Shown one piece after another: positions 16,865-25,996 of a stretch of DNA of 64,000 bases (the first letter of the stretch is position 1; each line of letters begins with the position of its first letter). Origin of the DNA: Streptomyces sp. AC555_RSS877. Its GTDB lineage: Bacteria > Actinomycetota > Actinomycetes > Streptomycetales > Streptomycetaceae. A model generated the notes under the pieces. That model did not search any database. It saw only the letters and a program-made list of their open reading frames with translations, and was not told the origin of the DNA. The DNA is taken from positions 113,092 to 177,091 of the forward strand of contig NZ_JAGMUK010000079.1 in NCBI RefSeq assembly GCF_019049245.1, written 5' to 3'. The position numbers and the translations under genes are program-made.

Positions 16865-17709
16865 CCTCCGCGTACGAGGTGGCGGTCCGGGCGGAGGCGA
16901 CCCTCGGCGAGGGCCCGACGTGGGACGCGGCGGCCGGCCGGCTCCTCTGGATCGACATCCTGGGCTCGCGGGTCAACACCTACGACCCGGTCTCCGGCCG
17001 GCGTACCTCCCGCACCACCGACCAGCACGTGGGCGCGGCCAAGCCGCGCGCGGGCGGCGGCCTCGTCCTCAACCTCCGGGACGGCGTCGGCCTCCTGGAC
17101 CCCGACGACACGTTCCGGTGGCTGCACCACGAGCCCGTCGCCGGGCGCCGCGCCAACGACGCCGCCGTCGCCGCCGACGGCTCCCTGTGGGCCGGCACCA
17201 TGCGCTACGACGAGGCACCCGGCGGCGGCACGCTGTCCCGGATCACCGGCGACGGCACGGCCGACGTCGTCCTCGACGACGTGGCGGTGAGCAACGGCAC
17301 GGGCTGGAGCCCCGACGGCCGGCTGATGTACTACATCGACTCGCCGACCCGCCGCGTCGACGTCTTCGACTTCGCCGACGGACGCCCCCTGAACAGGCGC
17401 CCGCTGGTGCAGATCGAGGAGGGCGCGGGCTTTCCCGACGGCCTCACGGTCGACGCCGACGGCTGCGTGTGGGTCGCCCTGTGGGACGGCGGGGCGGTAC
17501 GCCGCTACACGCCGGCCGGCGAACTGGAGCGCGTCATCGACCTGCCCACGCCCCGCGTGACGGCCTGCGCGTTCGGCGGCGCCGACCTGACCGACCTGTA
17601 CATCACGACAGCCCGCGTGGGGCTGTCCGCACCCCACCCGGTCGCGGGCTCGCTGCTGGTGGTACCGGGCGCGGGCAAGGGCCTGGCGCAACCGGCGTTC
17701 GCGGGCTGA
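16861..17709 (+). CDS. SMP-30/gluconolactonase-family sugar lactonase
   Basis: The 282-residue beta-propeller protein has the family metal-site landmarks LGEGPTWD near residue 15 (Glu), ANDAAVAADGSLWAGTM, SNGTGWSPDG and FPDGLTVDADGCVWVA. These supply the Glu, Asn and Asp ligands of the divalent metal. SMP-30 lactonases hydrolyse aldono-lactones to aldonic acids. GTG 16861 overlaps the IclR stop (GTGA), so lactone hydrolysis and regulation are coupled. With the dehydrogenase and acid-sugar dehydratase at 43501-45659 it could form an oxidative route for arabinose or galactose. The substrate is not determined by sequence. Confidence 0.9.
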   Translation: MTSAYEVAVRAEATLGEGPTWDAAAGRLLWIDILGSRVNTYDPVSGRRTSRTTDQHVGAAKPRAGGGLVLNLRDGVGLLDPDDTFRWLHHEPVAGRRANDAAVAADGSLWAGTMRYDEAPGGGTLSRITGDGTADVVLDDVAVSNGTGWSPDGRLMYYIDSPTRRVDVFDFADGRPLNRRPLVQIEEGAGFPDGLTVDADGCVWVALWDGGAVRRYTPAGELERVIDLPTPRVTACAFGGADLTDLYITTARVGLSAPHPVAGSLLVVPGAGKGLAQPAFAG

Positions 17710-17739
17710 GTCCTGCCGGCGCCGGCGCCTCGGTCACGC

Positions 17740-18180
17740 GGCCCGGCGCCGCGCCTCTCCGGCGCGAAAGCCGGCCCGGCGGCCGATCGCCGCGCGGCTT
17801 GTCGGCGTTGGCCGTGCGCCGCCTCAGGAGCGGACGGCCTGTGGTGGCGGGGGCTGGTTCGTGCGGCCCGGTGCCGCGTCTCTCCGGTGTGGGTGCCGGC
17901 CCGGCGGCCGAACCGCGCGGGGCCAGGCGGTGTCACGGGAGCCCGGCAGCCGTGCCGCGTCTCTCCGGTGTGGGTGCCGGCCCGGCGGCCGAACCGTGCG
18001 CGGTCAGGCGGTGTCACGGGAGCCCGGCAGCCGTGCCGCGTCTCTCCGGTGTGGGTGCCGGCCCGCCGGCCGAACCGCGCGCGGTCAGGCGGCGTCACGC
18101 CTGTCGGCCGCGCCGGGTGCCGTGTCCCTCCGGTGCGGGAGCCGGCCCTGCGGTCGCACCCCGTGCGGCTTGGCGGCAGT
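17740..18180. repeat. 81-bp tandem repeats
   Basis: Three well-matched 81-bp units start at 17871, 17952 and 18033 (each beginning GTGCCGCGTCTCTCCGGTGT). More decayed copies lie on either side, near 17743 and 18117. The period is a multiple of three, which keeps several frames open and creates repetitive pseudo-proteins. The region fills the gap between the lactonase and the FAD monooxygenase, which converge on it. No gene is called here. Confidence 0.85.
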
Positions 18181-18227
18181 GGCCGTCCGGGGCCTCGGTG
18201 GCGGACGGCCCGTTGGCTCGGCGGGTG

Positions 18228-19631
18228 TCACGCCAGGCCGGCGGCCTTTCGCTCCATTTCTGTCAGCGGGGGGCCGTTCAGCGCGGGCTTGAGCGGACCC
18301 ACTGCCGCCGCCAGCAGCACCGACGGGGACAGCAGCACCGCCGCCCCCCGTTCGAGCGACGTCACGTCGGTCACCCGGCGGGCGATCCGGCCGTTGCCCG
18401 TGGCGGTGTACATGAGCCGGTCGACGTACCCGGCCAGGAGCCGGTCCCTGAGCGTGGGGCCGTTCTCCGTGGCGCCCGGGTAGAACACGTCCTGGCCTAT
18501 GGCGAGGTCCCAGGCCGCGCCGACCGGCCGGACCACCGCCTTCTGGATCCGCCGGGCCAGCCGGGGCGCGCCCCATCCCTGACGCCGTAGCACCTTCCGC
18601 AGGATCAGCGCGCTCTGGGCGCCGACCGAGAGGCCGTGACCGTAGAGGGGGTTGAACGCGGCCAGGGCGTCGCCGAGGACGGTGAAGTTCTCGGGCCAGA
18701 CCGGCATCCGTTCGAAGAAGTGGCGGCGGTTGAGCGTCGTGCGGGTGACCGACACGTCGGTCAGCGGCTCGGCCTGCTCCAGCAGGTCGCCGATCACCGG
18801 GTGCCGCAGCTCCTCGCGGGCGAACCGCACGAAGTCGTCGCCGGCGGCGGAGGGTTCGCCGCCCCGGGTGCCGTTCAGGGTGACGATCCACCGGCCGTTC
18901 TCGATGGGCAGCAGGAAGCCCGCCCGGCCCGGGACTCCTTCCCTGAGGTCGGGCTGCACGTTGACGACCGGGTAGCCGTCCCGGGCCGATTCCGGTGCGA
19001 GGTAGAGACGGCTGGCGTACACCAGCCCGGAGTCGACCTCGCGCCGCTCCGCCTCGGGCAGCCCGAGGGCCGTGAGCCACCGGGAGGCCCCGGAGCCGCG
19101 GCCCGTGGCGTCGACGACCAGGCCGGCCTCGATGACCCGCTCGCCCTCGTCGCGCTCGCGCACCCGCACGCCGGTGACCGCGGCCGCCGTGCCTTCGAGC
19201 CCCACCACCTCGGTCGCACCGAGCAGCTGGATCCGCTCGTCCGCGAGGACCTGGGCGCGGATCGTCGCGTCCAGCAGGTCCCGGCCGGCCAGGATCACGT
19301 GGTGGGACTCGGGCCAGCGCCGGAACCAGCCCCGCGTGCCGAGGACGACCATGTCCGTGGTGACCGGCGCCCGGCGCGCCCCGGCCGCCCGGAGCGCGCC
19401 GGTGGCTCCCGGCAGCAGCTCCTCCACCGCCCGCACGCCGCCCGACCACAGCATGTGGGCGTGCCGCGCCTGCGGCAGTCCCCTGCGGGGCTCGGGACCT
19501 TCGGGCAGTACGTCGCGTTCGACGACGACGACCCGGTCGGCGAACTCCGCCAGTGCGCGTGCCGCGAGCATGCCCGTGTGGGAGCCCCCCAGCACGACGG
19601 CGGTTCTGGCGGGGGTGGGTGGTTCAGTCAT
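18228..19631 (-). CDS. FAD-dependent monooxygenase/oxidoreductase
   Basis: The 467-residue product is a group A flavin monooxygenase-like protein. The Rossmann motif VVLGGSHTGMLAARALAEF is near residues 12-30, and GLVVDATGRGSG and the second FAD motif NFTVLGDALAAFNPLYGHGL follow. ATG 19631 lies 8 bp inside the upstream gene end, so the two are translationally coupled. It forms the third member of a unit with an IrrE-like metallopeptidase and a MAB_1171c-like membrane protein. The substrate is unknown. Confidence 0.88.
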   Translation of the reverse strand: MTEPPTPARTAVVLGGSHTGMLAARALAEFADRVVVVERDVLPEGPEPRRGLPQARHAHMLWSGGVRAVEELLPGATGALRAAGARRAPVTTDMVVLGTRGWFRRWPESHHVILAGRDLLDATIRAQVLADERIQLLGATEVVGLEGTAAAVTGVRVRERDEGERVIEAGLVVDATGRGSGASRWLTALGLPEAERREVDSGLVYASRLYLAPESARDGYPVVNVQPDLREGVPGRAGFLLPIENGRWIVTLNGTRGGEPSAAGDDFVRFAREELRHPVIGDLLEQAEPLTDVSVTRTTLNRRHFFERMPVWPENFTVLGDALAAFNPLYGHGLSVGAQSALILRKVLRRQGWGAPRLARRIQKAVVRPVGAAWDLAIGQDVFYPGATENGPTLRDRLLAGYVDRLMYTATGNGRIARRVTDVTSLERGAAVLLSPSVLLAAAVGPLKPALNGPPLTEMERKAAGLA

Positions 19632-20913
19632 GCGCGGACACGCTCTCTGCCGGGGCGGCGGCGCGGGTGCGCACCGCCAAGATGTCGTCGGGGCTGCGGA
19701 GGGCTTCAGAGACGGCCTGGATCTCCCGCAGCAGATACGTGGTGTCCGGCTCGGAGGGCTGCCCTTCGCCGTCGGCTTCCGGCGCCCCCTCCGGGGGCCG
19801 CTCACCCGAGGCGGCGTCCACGATCGTCACGGCGGCGGCGAGGGCCTGTGCCCGGCCGCGCTCGAAGCCGAGGGCGACGGCGGCCTCGTAGGACCGGGCG
19901 CGCAGGTCCTCGTCGAGGTGCCGGGCCAGGTGGAGCAGTCCGTCGCGGATGAACGTCTCGCGGCGGATCAGGCGCAGTTCGGCGGTGGCGCGCAGCGTGA
20001 AGGGCTCGCGGCCGCCCGTCGCGGTCCGCATCAGCAGGTAGAGGGGCCGCAGGCGCCGGTGGCGGTCCCGCAGCCGCCAGCGCTCCTGGAGGTACTGGCC
20101 GGCGTGCGGGACGATGAAGCCGACCGCGACCAGGGTGGCGGCGACGCAGGCGGCCGACGGCGCCACGTTGGTGGACAGCCAGTCCAGGTCGTGACCGGTC
20201 CAGCGGGCGATCACGGCGGTGAGCTTGGCCGCGGCGAAGAACAGGTTCGTGGTGAAGCCGATACCCAGCAGCCGCAGCCCCCAGCGCAGCCAGGCGTCGA
20301 GGCCGTCGGTGCGGATCCAGTTCCAGACGAGCCGGGCCGTGACCGTGGAGGCGACCGTGTGCGCGGTCAGGTAGAGCACGATCTGCTCGCGCATGAACGG
20401 CGTGTTGGCGTAGTAGGTGTCCAGGTCCCGCAGCCGCTCCACGGGCGTGTCCGCGAGCGCGAAGAGCACCCACAGGGCGACGATCACCCCCGCGTAGACG
20501 GAGACGACCCACCGGGTGGCGCGGCGGGTGCGGTGCGCACGGTCGGTGAGGCCGTTGCGCCAGGCGATGATCAGCAGCAGCCAGGACGCGCAGAGCGTGG
20601 TGAGCAGGGAGTACACCCAGGGCGACGAGATGTTCGGGACGCCGGTGACCCGGTTGGTCCAGGCGATGGTGCCCGGGGCGGCGAACACGAACACCGCGCA
20701 GGCGAACAGCAGCAGGCCGCCGACGGCACGCAGCAGCGGGTCCCGCCACATCTTGACGATGCTGGGCAGCTTGATCGCGAGGGCGGCGGTCAGGACCGCG
20801 GTCGGGAGCCAGAAGGAGATGTGCACCCCGCCGAGGAGACGGGAGGGGTCCAGCGCGAGGGACGCCGGGCCCGCCACCGCGTGCGGGGACACCGGTGCGA
20901 AGGCGGTGATCAC
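19624..20913 (-). CDS. MAB_1171c-like multi-pass membrane protein
   Basis: The 429-residue product has about seven membrane segments in the first ~260 residues (for example ISFWLPTAVLTAALAI and AVGGLLLFACAVFVFAAP). A cytoplasmic region with conserved RHRRLRPLYLLMRTA and a helical, acidic C-terminus follow. This matches the MAB_1171c family of putative transporters, whose function is unknown. GTG 20913 overlaps the TGA of the metallopeptidase (GTGA). Confidence 0.82.
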   Translation of the reverse strand: MITAFAPVSPHAVAGPASLALDPSRLLGGVHISFWLPTAVLTAALAIKLPSIVKMWRDPLLRAVGGLLLFACAVFVFAAPGTIAWTNRVTGVPNISSPWVYSLLTTLCASWLLLIIAWRNGLTDRAHRTRRATRWVVSVYAGVIVALWVLFALADTPVERLRDLDTYYANTPFMREQIVLYLTAHTVASTVTARLVWNWIRTDGLDAWLRWGLRLLGIGFTTNLFFAAAKLTAVIARWTGHDLDWLSTNVAPSAACVAATLVAVGFIVPHAGQYLQERWRLRDRHRRLRPLYLLMRTATGGREPFTLRATAELRLIRRETFIRDGLLHLARHLDEDLRARSYEAAVALGFERGRAQALAAAVTIVDAASGERPPEGAPEADGEGQPSEPDTTYLLREIQAVSEALRSPDDILAVRTRAAAPAESVSAHD

Positions 20914-21518
20914 CGCGCCGTACCTCCGCGTCCGCGGTAGCCCATGGACCGCTGCACCGGGTCGAGGGGCGCGTTCGGGGCCCCTTCGAAGGAGAGCAGG
21001 GGACGGAAGACGGCGGCGAGGCGGTGGCCGAAGTCGTCGGCCTCGGACTCGTCGCGCTGCCGGGAGCCGTCGCGGGCGGCCACGGTCAACGCCACGTCCT
21101 TCCAGCCGGGCTGCTCGGCGAGAGCGTGCGCCGCCGCCGTACCCGCCACGTGGTGGTGGGTGTGTTCGGCGGTCATGTGCCACAACTCGTGTCCGAGGAT
21201 GACCAGTTGCTGCATGGCCTCGGCCCGCTCCTCGACGATGACGAGGTCGAAGTCCTGGAACTCCACCCACAGGCCGGTGACTTCGATCTCGTCGGGGAAC
21301 CGCTCGAAGCGCAGCTCGACGGGCCGTCCGCCGCGGCGGACGCTCATCTCCTCGCACAGTGCGGCGCACAACTCGCGGACGTCGGACGGGGGACGGGGTC
21401 TGGCACGCAGGGCGGTGGCGAGATCGGCCGCCAGAGCCCGCATCGTGGCGCCGCGCCGCGAACGTCGCAGCGCCGCGGCGATCCGGGACGCAGTCCTCCG
21501 CGCGCCCGCGATGTCCAT
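20910..21518 (-). CDS. IrrE/ImmA-type zinc metallopeptidase-like protein
   Basis: The 202-residue product carries HELWH (His110-Glu111-x-x-His114), the zinc-peptidase HExxH signature of the IrrE N-terminal/ImmA family. In Streptomyces such proteins are often annotated as toxin components. ImmA cleaves a phage repressor in Bacillus, but relatives have varied roles. An XRE-type repressor often accompanies ImmA proteins; none is next to this gene. It is the first gene of the three-gene coupled unit. Confidence 0.82.
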   Translation of the reverse strand: MDIAGARRTASRIAAALRRSRRGATMRALAADLATALRARPRPPSDVRELCAALCEEMSVRRGGRPVELRFERFPDEIEVTGLWVEFQDFDLVIVEERAEAMQQLVILGHELWHMTAEHTHHHVAGTAAAHALAEQPGWKDVALTVAARDGSRQRDESEADDFGHRLAAVFRPLLSFEGAPNAPLDPVQRSMGYRGRGGTAR

Positions 21519-21698
21519 CGTGCCCCCTTCTCACCGCCGTTCGGCGGCCCGTCCGAGATTACGCGTCCGGAACTGTCCGCGTCATGCGATCCCGTGACCG
21601 TTGTTCAAATCGGGAACGATCATTTCCCGAAAGCCCCGCCGTCTCTTTTCGACCGCTTTTCGGGGTGGTTTTCGGTGCGGCGCTTCACACCCGCCCCA

Positions 21699-21727
21699 TT
21701 GACGCGCAAGCGCTTCGAACTTACGGT
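21699..21727 (+). promoter_or_regulatory. Promoter for arabino-oligosaccharide ABC operon
   Basis: TTGACG (21699-21704), a 17-bp spacer and TACGGT (21722-21727). The same hexamers and spacer, with conserved flanking bases, occur before the endo-arabinanase gene at 32638-32666. It lies 52 bp before the ATG of the binding-protein gene. Confidence 0.75.
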
Positions 21728-21743
21728 CCCGTTCGAAGCTACG

Positions 21744-21766
21744 AGCGTGATCCGGAATATCGAACA
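21744..21766 (-). promoter_or_regulatory. Candidate IclR operator, site D
   Basis: Minus strand reads TGTTCGATATTCCGGATCACG, with a GCTCG half-site 19 bp on. It sits just downstream of the predicted -10 of the ABC promoter, a position suited to repression. Confidence 0.6.
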
Positions 21767-21779
21767 GTGAGGGCGGGGA

Positions 21780-23138
21780 ATGGGACAACCTGGCCTGAAC
21801 CGCAGGCAACTTCTGGCAGCGGCGGGCGGTCTCGCGGTCGCGGGAAGCTTAGGCTTCGCCGCACTCGGGACCGGCGCCGACGCGCTCGCCTCCGGCTCAC
21901 AGACCCGCGTGCGGTACTGGAACCTCTTCAGTGGCGGCGACGGCTACAACATGATCGCCATGCTGGACGCCTTCCGTAGGGAAAACCCCGGCATCGACGT
22001 GAAGGACTCCACCCTCCAGTGGGGCAGCCCTTTCTACACCAAACTGGCCATGGCGGCGGCGGGCAACCGCGCACCGGACCTCGGCGTCATGCACCTGGGC
22101 CGGGTCACCGGCTTCTCGCCCGGCCGCCTCCTGGACCCCTGGGACGTCGACCTGCTCGCCAAGTACGGCGTGCGGGAAGCGGACTTCAACCCGGCGCTGT
22201 GGAAACGCGCGGTCATCGACGGCAAGCTCTACGCCCTCCCGCTCGACATCCACGTCCAGCTCTGCTTCTACCGCAAGGATGTGCTGAAGAAGGCGGGCCT
22301 GCTCGGCGAGGACGGCCGTATCGTGCCCGTGACCTCGGTCGACGAATGGTTCGACGTGCTCAAGGAGGCCAAGGCGGCCACCAGGAAGGACCTGCAGACC
22401 ATCGGCATGTGGTCCAGCGACCAGAACTTCCAGTGGTGGTTCTTCGTCGCCTTCTACACCCAGCTCGGCGGCACCTGGTTCGACGACTCCCACACCGAGG
22501 TCACCTTCGACACCGACAAGGCCACCCAGGTCCTGGAGTTCCTGCGCCGGCACATCACCGACGGGTACGCCAACCCGAACTTCGCGGGTGGCGCGGGCGC
22601 CGAACAGTTCGTCAACGGCGGCCCCTTCGTCTGGGAGGGCAACTGGTCTGTGCCGGTCTACGACAGCGCGAAGATCGACTACGGCGCCACCCCGCTGCCG
22701 CCCGTCTTCGGCAGGCAGGCCACCCACGCCGAGTCGCACGCCTTCGTCCTGCCGCACCAGTCCGGCCGCGGCGGCGACACGAACGAGGGCGCGCACCGGC
22801 TGGCCGCCTACATCGTCCAGCACGCCAGGCAGTGGGCGGCCGGCGGCCACATCCCCGCCTACACGCCGACCCTCTCGACGGCCGCGTACCAGGAGCTGAG
22901 CCCGCAGAACGAGTACGTCACCGCGATGGACCACCAGGCCACCGAGCCGAAGGTGTGGTTCGCGGGCTCCACCGGCATCCTCGCCCAGCGCGTCGGCCCG
23001 ATCGTCGTCTCCTCGACGATGGGTTCCGCCAAGCCGGACGCCGCCGCCCGCTCCATGAAGAGCACGCTCACCGGGCTGCTCGCCTCGAAGAACCCCATGG
23101 ACGGCCGGACCGCCGCGCAGGGAGGTACGGTCGCATGA
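21780..23138 (+). CDS. Sugar ABC transporter substrate-binding protein (TTA codon)
   Basis: The 452-residue extracellular solute-binding protein (family 1) has a twin-arginine-like signal peptide (NRRQLLAAAGGLAVAGS). No lipobox Cys is visible, so membrane anchoring is uncertain. Codon 24 (21849-21851), inside the signal peptide, is TTA, making import bldA-dependent. Two permease genes follow with 4-bp overlaps. There is no ATPase gene in the operon, as is usual for Streptomyces oligosaccharide importers that share MsiK. The arabinanase and arabinofuranosidase genes downstream suggest arabino-oligosaccharides as cargo. Confidence 0.9.
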   Translation: MGQPGLNRRQLLAAAGGLAVAGSLGFAALGTGADALASGSQTRVRYWNLFSGGDGYNMIAMLDAFRRENPGIDVKDSTLQWGSPFYTKLAMAAAGNRAPDLGVMHLGRVTGFSPGRLLDPWDVDLLAKYGVREADFNPALWKRAVIDGKLYALPLDIHVQLCFYRKDVLKKAGLLGEDGRIVPVTSVDEWFDVLKEAKAATRKDLQTIGMWSSDQNFQWWFFVAFYTQLGGTWFDDSHTEVTFDTDKATQVLEFLRRHITDGYANPNFAGGAGAEQFVNGGPFVWEGNWSVPVYDSAKIDYGATPLPPVFGRQATHAESHAFVLPHQSGRGGDTNEGAHRLAAYIVQHARQWAAGGHIPAYTPTLSTAAYQELSPQNEYVTAMDHQATEPKVWFAGSTGILAQRVGPIVVSSTMGSAKPDAAARSMKSTLTGLLASKNPMDGRTAAQGGTVA

Positions 23139-24076
23139 CGACGACCAGCGCAGAGACCGTCATCGCGCCCCCCCGCGCACGGACCGCCGCGGACAGCGCC
23201 ACCGTACGCCGCAAGCAGGGCTTCCAGCACGGTGGCTGGTTCGTCGCCCCGTTCCTGCTGCTGTTCGTGCTGTTCGTGATCTGGCCGCTGCTGCGCGGCG
23301 TGTACCTCAGTTTCACCGACGCCAACATCTCCGGCGACGCCACGAGCTTCGTCGGACTCGACAACTACCGCGAGGCCCTCGACGACCCACTGGTGTGGGA
23401 GTCGCTCGGCCACAGCGCGTACTTCACGCTCCTGGTCGTGCCCTGCATCACGGTCCTCGCCTTCCTCCTCGCGATGCTCGCCCACCACATCGAGCGCGCC
23501 AAGTGGCTGTGGCGGCTGTGCTTCTTCGCCCCGTTCCTGCTGCCGTCGACCGTCGCCGCCAACCTGTGGCAGTGGCTGTTCAACCCCGGCACCGGAATGT
23601 TCAACCACGTCTTCGGCATCGAGACGCCGTGGCTGAACGACAAGTCGTACGCGATGCTCGCCGTCGTCATCTGCACCCTGTGGTGGACGGTCGGCTTCAG
23701 CTTCCTGCTCTACCTCGCCGCGCTCCAGGGTATCCCCGCGCACCTCTACGAGGCCGCCAGGCTGGACGGCGCCAACGCCTGGCACCGCATGGTCCACATC
23801 ACCCTGCCGATGCTGCGCAGCATCACCGGCCTCGTCATCGCCTTGCAGATCCTCGCCTCGCTTCAGGTCTTCGACCAGGCCGTGGTGATGATGGACTTCC
23901 TGCCCGGACCCGAGGGATCCACCCGGACGTTCGTGCAGTACACCCTCGAAGAGGGCTTCACCAGCTACCGCGTCGGCTACGCCTCCGCGATCTCCATCAT
24001 CTTCTTCGTGATCATCGCGGCCGTCGCCCTCGCCCGGATGTGGCTGCTGCGCAACCGTGAGGAGGGCGGCCGATGA
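23135..24076 (+). CDS. Sugar ABC transporter permease (MalF type)
   Basis: The 313-residue product has six membrane segments starting WFVAPFLLLFVLFVIWPLL. The cytoplasmic coupling loop is EAARLDGANAWHRMVHITLPML, matching the EAA motif of binding-protein-dependent permeases. ATG 23135 overlaps the binding-protein stop (ATGA) and the stop overlaps the next permease. It forms the translocation pore with the following permease. Confidence 0.92.
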   Translation: MTTTSAETVIAPPRARTAADSATVRRKQGFQHGGWFVAPFLLLFVLFVIWPLLRGVYLSFTDANISGDATSFVGLDNYREALDDPLVWESLGHSAYFTLLVVPCITVLAFLLAMLAHHIERAKWLWRLCFFAPFLLPSTVAANLWQWLFNPGTGMFNHVFGIETPWLNDKSYAMLAVVICTLWWTVGFSFLLYLAALQGIPAHLYEAARLDGANAWHRMVHITLPMLRSITGLVIALQILASLQVFDQAVVMMDFLPGPEGSTRTFVQYTLEEGFTSYRVGYASAISIIFFVIIAAVALARMWLLRNREEGGR

Positions 24077-24936
24077 GCACCGCCGCACACGTACGCGTCA
24101 AGTCCTCGCGCAAGGCGTGGACGCCCAGCCAGATCGTCCTCACGCTCCTCGGCGCCGCCGTCTCCCTGGTCTTCCTCGCGCCGCTCGTCTGGGCGCTGTT
24201 CACCTCGCTGAAGTCCGAGACGGAGGCCGTGGAGGTGCCCCCGCACTGGCTGCCGAAGGTGTGGACGACCCAGGCATGGTCGGCGATCTTCGAGACCGGC
24301 AACATCACCAACTGGTTCGTCAACTCGGTGGTGGTCTCGGTCTGCGTGACCGCCGTGGTGCTGTTCGTCAGCGCGCTCGCCGGATACGGCTTCGCCCGCA
24401 CCGAGTTCCGCGGCAAGAACGCCCTGCTGGGCCTGGTCATGACCGGTCTGATGGTCTCGCCCGCCGTCCTCGGCGTGCCGCTGTTCACCACCGTCCAGCA
24501 GATGGGGATGGTCGACACCTACTGGGGCATGATCCTGCCGCAGTGCGCGCCCGCCGCGATGGTCTACATCCTCTACAAGTTCTTCCAGGGCATCCCGCGC
24601 GAGCTGGAGGAGGCCGCCTTCATCGACGGCGCGGGCCGCTGGCGGGTCTTCTTCACCATCGTGCTCCCGCTCTCCCGCCCCTCCCTCGCGGCGGTCGGCA
24701 TCTTCACCTTCATCGCCTCCTGGAACAACTTCCTGTGGCCGTACATGGTGACCAACAACCCCGACCTGATGACCATGCCGAACGGCATCGCGACCGTCAT
24801 GAACTCCTACGGCATCCAGTGGGCCCAGCTCATGGCGGGCGGCCTCATGGCGGGCCTGCCGCTGATCATCGTCTTCGTCTTCTTCCAGCGCCAGATCGTG
24901 GCGGGTGTCGCGCACACCGGCCTCGCGGGCCAGTAA
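24073..24936 (+). CDS. Sugar ABC transporter permease (MalG type)
   Basis: The 287-residue product has six membrane segments, with the EAA-type loop EEAAFIDGAGRWRVFFTIVLPLS. ATG 24073 overlaps the upstream stop (ATGA). It pairs with the first permease to form the importer. A GH43 gene begins 22 bp later and is probably in the same transcript. Confidence 0.92.
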   Translation: MSTAAHVRVKSSRKAWTPSQIVLTLLGAAVSLVFLAPLVWALFTSLKSETEAVEVPPHWLPKVWTTQAWSAIFETGNITNWFVNSVVVSVCVTAVVLFVSALAGYGFARTEFRGKNALLGLVMTGLMVSPAVLGVPLFTTVQQMGMVDTYWGMILPQCAPAAMVYILYKFFQGIPRELEEAAFIDGAGRWRVFFTIVLPLSRPSLAAVGIFTFIASWNNFLWPYMVTNNPDLMTMPNGIATVMNSYGIQWAQLMAGGLMAGLPLIIVFVFFQRQIVAGVAHTGLAGQ

Positions 24937-24958
24937 CTCCCCTGAAGGAGCTACACAG

Positions 24959-25927
24959 TTGAAGCGCCACAGACTCGCGGCGATCGTCGCCGCCGCCCTC
25001 CTCGCCCTGCTGCCCACCACGGCCACGGCGGACGTCACCCACCCCGACCCGCAGCCGATCACCGGCCAGCGGATCATCCACGACCCGACCGTCATCCGCC
25101 TCAAGTCCGGCGGCTACGTCGCCTACTCGACCGGCGGTGTGATCGGCGCCCGCGTCTCCGAGGACCGGGTCCACTGGGACGACGCGGGCAACGCCTTCGC
25201 CGAGCCGCCGAGCTGGTGGTACGAGTACAACGACACCGGCGACCCGTGGGCCCCCGACATCTCCTACCGGGCGGGCAGGTACTGGCTCTACTACGCGGTC
25301 TCCTCCTGGGGCACCAACCACTCCGCGATCGGCGTCGCCACCTCCCCGACCGGCCTCCCCGGCACCTGGACCGACCACGGCAAGGCCTTCACCTCCGGGA
25401 CGACCGACACCTGGAACGCCATCGACCCGGCGATCATCCGGGCGGACGGCCGGCTGTGGATGTCGTTCGGGTCGTACTGGACGGGCATCCGGATGGTCGA
25501 GCTGGACCCGAGGACGGGCAAGGCGGTACCGGACACCACGGTCCACCACCTGGCGACGCGCCCGGACGCGCCGTACGCGGTCGAGGGCCCCTACATCGTG
25601 AAGAGGGGCCGCCACTACTACCTCTTCGCTTCCTACGACGCCTGTTGCTCCGGCGTGAACTCGACGTACAAGATCAGGGTGGCCAGATCGACGAAGGTGA
25701 CGGGCCCGTACGTCGACAGCAAGGGCAAGCCCATGCTGGAAGGCGGCGGCGACCTGCTCCTCGCCGGCCACGGCAGGTTCATCGGCACAGGAGGCCAGTC
25801 GGTGTTCGACGACCGAGGCCAGGACTGGCTGGCGTACCACTACTACGACGCGGACGACGAGGGCACGCCAAAGCTAGGGCTCAACAAGCTGAACTGGAAA
25901 AAGAGCGGCTGGCCACACGTCGTTTAG
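24959..25927 (+). CDS. Secreted GH43 arabinanase/arabinosidase
   Basis: The 322-residue product has a signal peptide (basic start, AAIVAAALLALLPTTATAD, cleavage near residue 24) and a five-bladed GH43 domain. The catalytic base Asp42 is in HDPTVIR, the modulating Asp in NAIDPAI and the acid Glu in VEGPYIVKRG. The likely role is endo-1,5-alpha-L-arabinanase, releasing oligomers from arabinan outside the cell. The start is TTG 24959 with AAGGAG eight bases upstream; in-frame extensions would overlap the permease end and spoil the signal peptide. Confidence 0.88.
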   Translation: MKRHRLAAIVAAALLALLPTTATADVTHPDPQPITGQRIIHDPTVIRLKSGGYVAYSTGGVIGARVSEDRVHWDDAGNAFAEPPSWWYEYNDTGDPWAPDISYRAGRYWLYYAVSSWGTNHSAIGVATSPTGLPGTWTDHGKAFTSGTTDTWNAIDPAIIRADGRLWMSFGSYWTGIRMVELDPRTGKAVPDTTVHHLATRPDAPYAVEGPYIVKRGRHYYLFASYDACCSGVNSTYKIRVARSTKVTGPYVDSKGKPMLEGGGDLLLAGHGRFIGTGGQSVFDDRGQDWLAYHYYDADDEGTPKLGLNKLNWKKSGWPHVV

Positions 25928-25955
25928 GGGCGCGGGGAACTGCGCGACCAGCCCC
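25926..25955. repeat. Common Streptomyces intergenic repeat
   Basis: AGGGGCGCGGGGAACTGCGC followed by GACCAGCCCC, a short repeat seen between genes in many Streptomyces genomes. A derivative lies inside the methyltransferase gene at 9271-9301. It sits between the GH43 and GH51 genes and may form a weak hairpin. Confidence 0.65.
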
Positions 25956-25996
25956 CACCCACCCGCAGACAGAAACCGAACCCCCGAAAGGCAAGC

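Noticed and set aside
17505..18098. A minus-strand open frame encoding repeated TPPDRARFGRRAGTHTGETRH-like units
   Set aside because: It arises because the repeat period is 81 bp (27 codons). It also overlaps the real lactonase gene end, and repeats are equally open in other frames.
17740..18180. Possible CRISPR array
   Set aside because: Units are contiguous 81-bp repeats without unique spacers, and no cas genes are nearby.
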